A DNA stretch of 9,228 bases from Verrucomicrobiales bacterium (lineage in GTDB: Bacteria; Verrucomicrobiota; Verrucomicrobiia; Verrucomicrobiales; DEV007). Shown one piece after another: positions 1 to 5,884 of this stretch (positions within the stretch are counted from its first letter, which is position 1; each line of letters begins with the position of its first letter). The notes beneath the pieces were generated by a model. It searched no databases. It worked only from the letters and a program-made list of their open reading frames with translations, and was not told the origin of the DNA. The translations under genes and the position numbers were made by a program. The DNA lies in NCBI GenBank assembly GCA_002708885.1, contig PAPL01000027.1:1-9228 (forward strand), in the 5' to 3' direction.

Positions 1-2
1 CT

Positions 3-20
3 GAGCCTGAGCCTGAGCCT
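3..20 (+). repeat. In-frame GAGCCT hexanucleotide repeat coding (Glu-Pro)3
   Basis: Three perfect copies of GAGCCT lie at 3-20, preceded by CT at 1-2, which fits a fourth copy cut by the window edge. The period of six keeps the frame and encodes alternating Glu-Pro, giving an extended, charged linker. The true copy number is not visible because the tract meets the edge. Such tracts can change length by slippage without breaking the frame. Confidence 0.75.
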
Positions 21-374
21 TTCTCTAGAGAAGAATATGGATTCGGTGAGGATATTGTCAGACCCATGACCTCGGAAGAGATGGATAGATATGAATCGCA
101 GCTCGGTTCTCCTCCTGCAATGACTGCGAGAGGCTATCCAGTAATGATTTCAAGTATTCAACGAAAGGAGGTCACAGAAATAACCTTGGGCAAGATTAAA
201 GGATGGGGGCGCGCAAGGCCACAGATGTGGAAAGGAAAACCGTACTGGACTGCTACTGTTACTTACCCCACGACGAGTCTATTTGGCACATTTGACACTG
301 AAGGAATGGCCATTATTTCAGGTAATCGTGTTCTCGAATGGCGTTACACTGGGTCTGGGGAGGAGATCCCATAG
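3..374 (+). CDS. C-terminal part of an unrecognised protein (5' end outside window)
   Basis: The reading frame is open from the first complete codon at position 3 to a TAG stop at 372-374, so the gene begins left of the window. An internal ATG at 66 is possible, but the frame upstream of it codes for a Glu-Pro run (EPEPEP) followed by FSREEYGFGEDIV, which looks like a genuine linker, so I treat the ATG as internal. About 123 residues are visible. After the acidic linker comes a small, probably beta-rich segment with conserved-looking Trp/Tyr/Gly positions (KGWGRARPQMWKGKPYW, then SLFGTFDTEGMAII and VLEWRY). I see no catalytic motif, membrane segment or known domain. Pro-Glu runs of this kind often join a membrane or globular part to a terminal domain, but nothing here proves that. 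The gene ends 33 bp before a convergent gene. I do not recognise the family. Confidence 0.7.
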   Translation, partial: EPEPEPFSREEYGFGEDIVRPMTSEEMDRYESQLGSPPAMTARGYPVMISSIQRKEVTEITLGKIKGWGRARPQMWKGKPYWTATVTYPTTSLFGTFDTEGMAIISGNRVLEWRYTGSGEEIP

Positions 375-381
375 TTTTTTT
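350..381 (+). terminator. Probable intrinsic terminator overlapping the stop codon
   Basis: The arms TGGGTCT (350-356) and AGATCCCA (364-371) pair as a 7-bp stem with one bulged T at 367 and a seven-base purine loop. The TAG stop follows at 372-374, and then seven consecutive T at 375-381. A GC-containing hairpin, a short spacer and a U-tract are the pattern of a Rho-independent terminator. It would end the left-hand plus-strand gene before the convergent TPR gene. The stem is short and bulged, so strength is uncertain. On the minus strand there is no U-tract after the hairpin, so it would act in one direction only. Confidence 0.5.
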
Positions 382-407
382 AATCGAATAATAAATCCTG
401 AACCAAT

Positions 408-1343
408 TTATTGATTTTCAATTGAATTGATAGCTTTTTGCAAAGAGGCAGTGATCCATTTATCAGCCCCTATTTGGACAAGATGAGTGAGATCATTTTT
501 GGCTGTATTTATATTTCCAAGCAATGCATGTGCTAATCCGCGGTCTGCAATTAGAGTCATGTCTGGATTCCTTGGATGAATTCTTTGATTCAGTTCTTTG
601 AGGCACATTCTGAGATCTTTCATTGCGGCGTTGACTTTACCCGTTCCTATATAGGCTTTTGCTCTTCTGAGCCTCCAAGAACTCTTCAGTCTACTTTCCA
701 GTAATTCCTTTTCTATTATTGGTAGAGCAGTTTCATATTGATGGCATTCAAGAAGTGAGTCGATCCATGCATTACGCAATACAATACTGCCAGTTGCTTG
801 ATATCCTGTATCAAGAGTTTCGGGCCTTTCACCGTCCCGTTTCATTTCTCTTAATAAACGAGCATGTAATAGGTACCATTCTATTTTACCGTTCGGATAT
901 AATTCAAATGCTGCAGAGCTATACTTAATTGCCTCTGATGGCTCTCCTGCATTGGAAAGGACTTCAGCGAGGAGAATCATCGCGGAGGATTTCTCTCTTT
1001 TTGTCAAAGCATTGATAATAACCTCTTCGGCACAGAGAATTGCTTGTTTGTGTTTGCCTTTCTTGCTTAGGATTCGAGTCATTTCACGTCTGGCGACAGT
1101 GAAATTAACATTACGTTCCAGAGCCATCTTGAGATCCTTTTCAGCTTCTTTAATTTGCCCTAATACGCGATACTCGATTGCGCGTTTATAATAATTTTCC
1201 GCCGTTGATTCTCCTGACTCTATTCTCTTTGTTAGATTTTTTATCAGGGTCTTCGTGTCATGATGTGATGTTGCAAGTGACCCCAAGGCCACAAAAAATA
1301 GGAAAGAAAAGACGTGGATTCGGAATAGTATTTTGTGCATCAC
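408..1343 (-). CDS. Secreted tetratricopeptide-repeat protein
   Basis: A 311-residue protein of unknown specific role. The N-terminus has a basic start and a hydrophobic stretch (residues 9-23, VFSFLFFVALGSLA), consistent with a Sec signal peptide cut near SLA-TS, so the protein probably works outside the cytoplasmic membrane. The rest is helical and repeat-like. TPR-type units are recognisable near residues 48-80, 82-112, 119-152, 187-216, 221-255 and 264-292, with the usual small residues and spacing (for example LGQIKEAEKDLKMAL and AGEPSEAIKYSSAAFELYP). TPR arrays are protein-binding scaffolds; no catalytic residues are seen. The start is GTG at 1343 or the adjacent ATG at 1340. Either overlaps the TGA stop of the upstream phosphoesterase gene (GTGATG), so the two are probably translationally coupled and the products may act together. 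No Shine-Dalgarno sequence precedes either start. Confidence 0.85.
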   Translation of the reverse strand: MMHKILFRIHVFSFLFFVALGSLATSHHDTKTLIKNLTKRIESGESTAENYYKRAIEYRVLGQIKEAEKDLKMALERNVNFTVARREMTRILSKKGKHKQAILCAEEVIINALTKREKSSAMILLAEVLSNAGEPSEAIKYSSAAFELYPNGKIEWYLLHARLLREMKRDGERPETLDTGYQATGSIVLRNAWIDSLLECHQYETALPIIEKELLESRLKSSWRLRRAKAYIGTGKVNAAMKDLRMCLKELNQRIHPRNPDMTLIADRGLAHALLGNINTAKNDLTHLVQIGADKWITASLQKAINSIENQ

Positions 1344-3310
1344 TTTTTAAGGATCAGAGTTGGGTGCATTGTGAAGTCAGAACTTTCCTTTTCATGATTG
1401 TGCCCTTCTATTGCAAGCATGTTCACTCCTCCCTCTAGTGCTTTAATGGCATTTTCATCGAAAGGAAAATATTCAAAGGTATTATTTGCTTCATGAGAAC
1501 TGATGTTTCGTGCCCTTTTTCCATTTCCTGACTCAATGCCTACTCGCAAAATTTCTTTTCCGTTAAGATATGCAATGAAGGCATCATCATAAGAGACAGC
1601 GAGCCCAATTTTTTTGTAATCGATCCCTTCTGGTAAGGCAAAGCTTCTGCGCAGATATAGCGTTGTGTATTTATTTTTCATGTTACTTAGAACAGTTCGA
1701 TCATCATTATCACCGAATCCGAAACCTGATTCGCCTTTTTTCCATGAAGAATGATTGAATGCCAAAGTGTTCCAATTTTCCGGGGGAGATTCGGCATCAA
1801 TGAAATAGGCCCATTGGGAATTTTTTCCTATGATCATTTTTGCGACTGGGGGTACTTTTTCACCACCGCTTATTGATTTCTTTTTGACGGGTTTTTGTCC
1901 GGTGACTGGATTCCATGGATTTTCTATTGGTGAATGGTTTACGGTCCCTTCTTTTTTGATGGCAAATGTATCGCGGATGAGCCCATCAAGGTTAAGCATT
2001 GTGCCTGTCAAAACATTATCTGAAATGGAAACAAGTACTGATCCATTTTCAACAAATATGGACCGCATAATCGGCATCGTTCCTTTTCTGCTGACTTTAG
2101 TCCCTCCATGCCCGGCAACGACCTGAACAGTACCGTTATGTGGTACCAGCCCAGCGCTTTTCAAGTAAGGGCCATCACCACTCGGATTGCCGTCCCCATC
2201 ATCAAGTATGACTCCCTCAGAAACAGTTGGTGTTGAATAGGCACCGTTAATAAGCATTGATCTTTCATAGATATGTGAATGTCCTGTGAACACAACATCC
2301 ACGCCTCCACTTTCAAGTATTGGCATAATGTGTTCCCTCATTTCTATTAGTTGTTGTTCCTTGTCACTGTCATGAGATCCTTTGGTGTATGGGGGGTGAT
2401 GGAAATATGCAATGAGCCATTCGGATTTTGTTTTTTCAAGATCTGCTTTGAGCCATTGAGCCATGGCTCCGCTTGGTCTTCTGTCAAGGTCATGGGAGTC
2501 CAAGACAATGAAATGAACTTTTCCATAATCGAAGGAATAATAAGCCTCTTTCCCAGATGGTAAGCCGCCTGCTTCAGCGGCTTTTGGACAAATATATGCA
2601 TCATAATAAGGTCCTATCCCATTTTCTCCTTTTGATGTCCTGCCTTCATGGTTTCCCATTGCAGCCCAACAGACCGTGTTTCGTAAAGTCGGTTCATACA
2701 TTTTAAAAAAACGTTCAGAGAATTCGCCATCGGTACCGCTGTTATATGCCATGTCTCCAACATGAATATATAAATCTAATTTGAGATTTTTTATTTGATT
2801 GTATTTGCGCATTGCGGTGTGGACTCTTGCCTGATTTTCTCCCCCGGTTCCTGAATCTCCAACTACCCAAAAATAGACAGGTGAATTTGTGCCGGGTTTT
2901 GGGTGCGTTTTAAAATGATAACTCGGGTCTTTCGGGGTAAGACGTTGTTCCCCATCAAACACTGAATAGTAGTAAGTCGAATTCGAATCTAAATCGGAAA
3001 CTTTAGCTTCGAATTGTCGTGTTCCTTTGGGGGCATCAAATAGAGATAATGAATCATTAGCAGATTCTTCGGATTCTTCTGCGGTTCGGCGTTCCAGAAT
3101 AGATTCCGATCCGATTTGTTCATTCAAATCTTCTAAACTTTTTCCATATCGGATAATTGGATTTATTTTCGCTTCGGTTCGCCAAACAATTTGGATTGAT
3201 GAATCAGTGGCGAGTTGCAAGTAAGGAGATCGAGAAAAAATACGGTCCTCTCCTTGCCCTAAGCAAATGGATAGTAAACAAAAAATAAGGATAATGTGCA
3301 TTTGTTTCAT
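1340..3310 (-). CDS. Secreted purple-acid-phosphatase-like metallophosphoesterase with C-terminal jelly-roll-like module
   Basis: A 656-residue calcineurin-superfamily phosphoesterase, predicted to hydrolyse phosphomonoesters outside the cytoplasm. Residues 1-20 form a signal peptide (LILIFCLLSICLG-like core). Residues 24-136 resemble the Fn3-like N-terminal domain of purple acid phosphatases (SPYLQLATDSSIQIVWR). The catalytic domain runs from about 145 to 450 and has all expected dimetal motifs in order: GDSG (151-154), GDMAY (185-189, with the Tyr that binds Fe(III) in purple acid phosphatases), GNHE (219-222), FHHPPY (303-308) and GHSHIYER (343-350). An acidic loop DGDGNPSGDG (371-380) looks like a calcium-binding turn. 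After a Lys/Pro-rich linker (about 450-490), residues 491-656 form a beta-rich module with FNHSSW, SYDDAFIAYLNG and NMLAIEGHN, which also occurs in the CotH protein at the other end of the window. The start ATG at 3310 has no Shine-Dalgarno; ATG at 3301 is a less likely alternative. It overlaps the downstream TPR gene. The physiological substrate cannot be told. Confidence 0.93.
   Translation of the reverse strand: MKQMHIILIFCLLSICLGQGEDRIFSRSPYLQLATDSSIQIVWRTEAKINPIIRYGKSLEDLNEQIGSESILERRTAEESEESANDSLSLFDAPKGTRQFEAKVSDLDSNSTYYYSVFDGEQRLTPKDPSYHFKTHPKPGTNSPVYFWVVGDSGTGGENQARVHTAMRKYNQIKNLKLDLYIHVGDMAYNSGTDGEFSERFFKMYEPTLRNTVCWAAMGNHEGRTSKGENGIGPYYDAYICPKAAEAGGLPSGKEAYYSFDYGKVHFIVLDSHDLDRRPSGAMAQWLKADLEKTKSEWLIAYFHHPPYTKGSHDSDKEQQLIEMREHIMPILESGGVDVVFTGHSHIYERSMLINGAYSTPTVSEGVILDDGDGNPSGDGPYLKSAGLVPHNGTVQVVAGHGGTKVSRKGTMPIMRSIFVENGSVLVSISDNVLTGTMLNLDGLIRDTFAIKKEGTVNHSPIENPWNPVTGQKPVKKKSISGGEKVPPVAKMIIGKNSQWAYFIDAESPPENWNTLAFNHSSWKKGESGFGFGDNDDRTVLSNMKNKYTTLYLRRSFALPEGIDYKKIGLAVSYDDAFIAYLNGKEILRVGIESGNGKRARNISSHEANNTFEYFPFDENAIKALEGGVNMLAIEGHNHEKESSDFTMHPTLILKK
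1343..1840 (-). other. Region coding the C-terminal jelly-roll-like module of the phosphoesterase
   Basis: Codes residues about 491-656 of the phosphoesterase. Landmarks are W500, FNHSSWKKGESGFGFGD (518-534), the strand pair SYDDAFIAYLNGKEIL (573-588), GGVNMLAIEGHN (627-638) and SSDFTMHP (643-650) near the end. The same landmarks occur in the same order and similar spacing in the CotH protein (7777-8340). It is probably a beta-sandwich binding module of the type appended to secreted proteins in PVC bacteria; the ligand is unknown. Confidence 0.7.
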
Positions 3311-3410
3311 AGCTGTGATTGTTGATTGTTTGACATTAAATACGGGAGAAATATTCAGTCCTGTTTGATTTCTCGATTTTTATATTTATTGTAACATCCA
3401 TTAGAATGTT
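3311..3410. promoter_or_regulatory. Divergent intergenic region between phosphoesterase and glutaredoxin genes
   Basis: These 100 AT-rich bases separate two divergently transcribed genes, so promoters for both must lie here or overlap the coding starts. On the plus strand a perfect TTGACA occurs at 3330-3335, but the best-spaced -10 match (TATTCA, 3352-3357) is poor. TATATT at 3381-3386 is a better -10 match but lacks a -35 box. No convincing minus-strand sigma-70 pair is seen. The region is assigned by position rather than by strong motifs. Confidence 0.35.
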
Positions 3411-3411
3411 A
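3392..3411. promoter_or_regulatory. Inverted repeat abutting the glutaredoxin start codon
   Basis: TAACAT (3392-3397) and ATGTTA (3406-3411) are perfect 6-bp arms around an 8-base centre (CCATTAGA). The last base of the right arm is the A of the ATG start codon. It could be a dimeric operator or an RNA hairpin over the translation start. With AT-rich arms and only six pairs, chance is possible. No regulator gene in the window suggests a partner. Confidence 0.3.
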
Positions 3412-3773
3412 TGTCAGATAATAAACCTGTAATTACTGCTTATCTTAAAACTTACTGTGGATGGAGTGAGGGTGTCAGGGCCATTATGCGTAAGCATGGT
3501 CTTGATTATGAAGAAAAAGATATTATTGCCAATCCTGCTTTCCGTTGGGAGATGGAGCAACGGAGCGGTCAGCCCCTTTCGCCGTGCGTGGTTGTTAATG
3601 ACGTGATGTTGGCTGATGTCAGTGGTGATGAGGTCGAAGCCTATATGCTTGAGAACGGCATTGTCATAGAAACAAATAAAGAAGCCGATGCGCCAACTGA
3701 TTCTGCTTGTACAGATGAGCAACATGCTGCCATGGATAAGGCTTCCGGAAAGATCAACTTTTTGGATGATTGA
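3411..3773 (+). CDS. Glutaredoxin-like protein with CGWS active site
   Basis: A 120-residue thioredoxin-fold protein of the glutaredoxin type, expected in the cytoplasm. The fold begins with the strand VITAYLKT (7-14), followed by the active-site motif YCGWS (15-19). Only one cysteine is present there, so it is monothiol, close to CGFS of the iron-sulfur glutaredoxins, but with Trp for Phe. The second part has the expected Ser-Pro before a strand (LSPCVVV, 56-62; P58 is the likely cis-proline) and VSGDEVEAYM (70-79) where glutaredoxins have the Gly-Gly-Asp glutathione-binding turn. C59 directly after the cis-proline and C100 in the C-terminal tail are additional cysteines. The tail (about 90-120, TDSACTDEQHAAMDKASGKI) goes beyond a minimal glutaredoxin. 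No signal peptide. The ATG at 3411 lacks a Shine-Dalgarno and sits in an inverted repeat. It may be a redox or Fe-S handling protein; the specific role is unknown. Confidence 0.85.
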   Translation: MSDNKPVITAYLKTYCGWSEGVRAIMRKHGLDYEEKDIIANPAFRWEMEQRSGQPLSPCVVVNDVMLADVSGDEVEAYMLENGIVIETNKEADAPTDSACTDEQHAAMDKASGKINFLDD

Positions 3774-3784
3774 TCTAATTTATG

Positions 3785-4867
3785 TTATAATTTTATACCG
3801 AAATCATCTCCGGTTTTTAGTGACTTAACAAATTTAACAAGCACTGCTATAACTTTTTCAACGTCTTTTATTTCCACGACTTCCACTACTGAGTGCATGT
3901 ACCTCAGAGGTAATGAAATTAATGCACTTGGTATTCCTTTTCCCGTATAGGAAATATTATCCGTGTCTGTACCACTATATCTGGAACTAGATTCGTGCTG
4001 AATGGGGATCTTATTTTTCTTAGCAACTTCTAAGATTCTTTTTATGACATTAGGATGGTTGCATGTACCATGTGTTACTGATGGGCCTCCGCCCATTTTT
4101 ACCTGACCGTGAATGGAATGATCAATTCCTGGTGTATCTGTGGCGTGTGTGACATCGAGACAAACAGCCACGTCCGGCATTAGCCTTCTGGTTATCATTG
4201 TTGCTCCGTGACCTCCGATCTCTTCCTGAACTGAATTAACACAATGCAATGTGGCAGCGCACTTGTTTTTTTCTTTTGATAATTCCGCCATGACTCTTGC
4301 AATGATGTACCCTCCGATCCGGTTATCGAGAGCGCGGCTGACAATTTTTCCTTTCGAGAATTCCTCAGGCTCATCTGAATAAACGGCAGGATGGCCGACT
4401 CGTAGCCCTAATTTTGCCACTTCTTTTTCAGAAGATGCTCCAACATCAACATAAAGTTCGTGGATTTTGGGTGCGCTTTCATTTCCAAGAGAATCTTTTC
4501 TAAGGTGAATTGCAGTATTCCCGATGATTCCTTTAACTTCTCCCTTGTCTCCTAAAATCTTGAGGCGTCTGCCACGTCCAGTAGCGGCATCTGATCCTCC
4601 GACCCGATCAATTCTAAGGAATCCATTCTTACAAATGTGTTTGATGATGTAACCTATCTCATCAGCGTGTGCCTCGAGCATTACTGTTGGAGCTTTCGAT
4701 GATTGCCCCTTCAGGGTGGCCCAGGCCGTTCCATATGCATCATTTTGAACAGTATCTGCAAATTTATTGATGTATTTTCCCCATACCTTTTGACCTGCGG
4801 TTTCAAATCCGGTCGGACTTGGAGCAGATAGGAGTTCAAAAAGAAATTTTTTTTCGCTGTTTGTCAT
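3785..4867 (-). CDS. M42-family metallo-aminopeptidase
   Basis: A 360-residue dizinc or dicobalt exopeptidase of peptidase family M42 (the FrvX/PepA/TET group), which removes N-terminal residues from peptides in the cytoplasm; family members often assemble into dodecamers. It has full family length, with the N-terminal signature LLSAPSPTGFE (12-22). All metal ligands expected for the family are visible: H67 in EAHADEIG, D181 in ALDNRIGG, E215/E216 in VQEEIGGHGA (general base plus ligand), D238 in CLDVTHA and H325 in LRYMHSVVEV. The region between about 72 and 165 is the inserted beta dimerisation domain. GTDTDNI (299-305) matches the conserved GTDA-like motif. There is no signal peptide. Relatives are often mislabelled 'cellulase' or 'endoglucanase'; the ligand set supports a peptidase. 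The start ATG at 4867 has no Shine-Dalgarno. The 3' end lies 11 bp from the convergent glutaredoxin gene. Confidence 0.95.
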   Translation of the reverse strand: MTNSEKKFLFELLSAPSPTGFETAGQKVWGKYINKFADTVQNDAYGTAWATLKGQSSKAPTVMLEAHADEIGYIIKHICKNGFLRIDRVGGSDAATGRGRRLKILGDKGEVKGIIGNTAIHLRKDSLGNESAPKIHELYVDVGASSEKEVAKLGLRVGHPAVYSDEPEEFSKGKIVSRALDNRIGGYIIARVMAELSKEKNKCAATLHCVNSVQEEIGGHGATMITRRLMPDVAVCLDVTHATDTPGIDHSIHGQVKMGGGPSVTHGTCNHPNVIKRILEVAKKNKIPIQHESSSRYSGTDTDNISYTGKGIPSALISLPLRYMHSVVEVVEIKDVEKVIAVLVKFVKSLKTGDDFGIKL

Positions 4868-4995
4868 TATTGAAATTCTAATTTGTTTTTATTAGTTAAT
4901 AGGATCATTCATTATGATTTAACAGAAACTTTTTATACAATTTCAGATCAAAGAATGCAATCTGGCATTAATGTTCACTTAATAAAAATTTAATC
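4868..4995. promoter_or_regulatory. Divergent intergenic region between the M42 peptidase and the 293-aa conserved protein gene
   Basis: These 128 very AT-rich bases lie between two divergent starts and should hold both promoters. On the plus strand TATACA at 4934-4939, followed by AT, is a fair -10 element but its -35 is poor. On the minus strand TAGAAT (complement of 4875-4880) is a -10-like hexamer only 7 bp from the peptidase start, again without a good -35. No repeat or clear operator is seen. Confidence 0.3.
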
Positions 4996-5877
4996 ATGGA
5001 AATTCTTCATTCTACAGATTGGAGATTCAGGGCAAAGCATCACTCTGATAAAGTTCTTCCATGGGTCGAGGAGTTCCGTTTTCGAAGAGCAAGGGGTCAG
5101 GTCCATCCCGTGGCTGATTTTTTATTTACTTATTATAGTTTCCGGCCGGGACAATTGATTCGATGGAGCCCCGGGATTGGATTTTCCTTGGAAGACGTGG
5201 ATTCAGATTTCCAATCGGGGAATTATTGGAAAAAAGATCATAACTTATCTTCACTTGATCTTTCGTTAATGGGTCCGAAACAGAAGAGAATGGCGTTTTG
5301 GATATGTGAGCTGATGAGATCTATTGCTTCAAGATCTGGTATATATAAATGTTACGGATTACACGAGTGGGCAATGGTCTATCGATTGCCAATGTCTGAT
5401 CTCCGGCATTCTCAATTTCCTCTCCGTTTGAGCTCGGAAAAGATAAATGACTTTATAGATCAGCAAAGAATATGTTGTAGTCATTATGATGCTGTTCGTT
5501 TTTTCTCACCGTTGGCTGGACCAAAGAATAAAAATAATCCTACCTTCGCAACCAGGATAGATTATGAGCAGCCTGGTTGTTTACATACTAATATGGATTT
5601 ATATAAGTGGGCATATAAAATGAGCCCGTGGATACCTTCTGAAATTATTTCGGATGCTTTTCTCCTTGCTGCTAAAATTAGAGAACTTGACATGCGTGCC
5701 AGCCCTTATGATTTGAGTTCATTAGGTTTTGATCCTGTCCTGATAGAAACGGATGAGGGTAGGAATGAATATCAGAAAATCCAGAAAATCTTCAGCAAGG
5801 AAGCAGAACCTATTAGAGAAAGACTATTAGAAGCAGTCAAAAAAGTTGTTTCGAATTTGAACAAGGAGAAAAGATGA
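4996..5877 (+). CDS. Conserved protein of unknown function, commonly named '3-methyladenine DNA glycosylase'
   Basis: A 293-residue, probably cytoplasmic protein with no signal peptide or membrane segment. I recognise it from recall as a family found in Actinobacteria and PVC bacteria that is often annotated as 3-methyladenine DNA glycosylase. Several blocks match that family very closely: HPVADFLFTYYSFRP (37-51) with QLIRWSPG (53-60), GLHEWAMVYR (121-130), CSHYDAVRFF (161-170), EQPGCLHTNMDLYKWA (191-206), LDMRASPYDLSSLG (231-244) and IETDEGRNEY (250-259). I see no helix-hairpin-helix-Gly/Pro-Asp motif (AlkA/Nth type) and no resemblance to Tag or AAG, so the name is unsupported here. The repeated His, Asp, Glu, Trp and Tyr in these blocks suggest an enzyme, possibly metal dependent; that is inference. 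The C-terminus is a charged helix (about 260-293). The ATG at 4996 lacks a Shine-Dalgarno. The stop lies 7 bp from convergent tsaD. Confidence 0.85.
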   Translation: MEILHSTDWRFRAKHHSDKVLPWVEEFRFRRARGQVHPVADFLFTYYSFRPGQLIRWSPGIGFSLEDVDSDFQSGNYWKKDHNLSSLDLSLMGPKQKRMAFWICELMRSIASRSGIYKCYGLHEWAMVYRLPMSDLRHSQFPLRLSSEKINDFIDQQRICCSHYDAVRFFSPLAGPKNKNNPTFATRIDYEQPGCLHTNMDLYKWAYKMSPWIPSEIISDAFLLAAKIRELDMRASPYDLSSLGFDPVLIETDEGRNEYQKIQKIFSKEAEPIRERLLEAVKKVVSNLNKEKR

Positions 5878-5884
5878 TTTCTCA

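Noticed and set aside
66..374. Separate small gene starting at ATG 66
   Set aside because: The frame is open upstream to the window edge and codes a plausible Glu-Pro linker. No SD precedes the ATG. A truncated longer gene is the simpler reading.
952..1191. Plus-strand frames opposite the TPR gene (also 719-928)
   Set aside because: They lie wholly antisense to a well-supported repeat protein and show no domain or start signal.
2347..2604. 85-aa minus-strand reading frame inside the phosphoesterase gene
   Set aside because: It is an out-of-frame shadow of the catalytic domain, with no recognisable motif of its own.
3251..3310. Lipoprotein signal for the phosphoesterase (LSIC before LGQG)
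   Set aside because: Ile at the -1 position does not fit a lipobox; an ordinary signal-peptidase I site after the hydrophobic core is more likely.
3330..3357. TTGACA at 3330 as a firm sigma-70 promoter
   Set aside because: The -35 box is perfect but no good -10 lies at 16-18 bp; the -10 match is about half of consensus.
3414..3725. 103-aa antisense frame over the glutaredoxin gene
   Set aside because: The plus-strand product has a clear thioredoxin-fold pattern; the antisense product has none.
3785..4867. Endoglucanase/cellulase call for the M42 protein
   Set aside because: The full M42 metal-ligand and catalytic Glu set is present; the cellulase label is an inherited database name for relatives.
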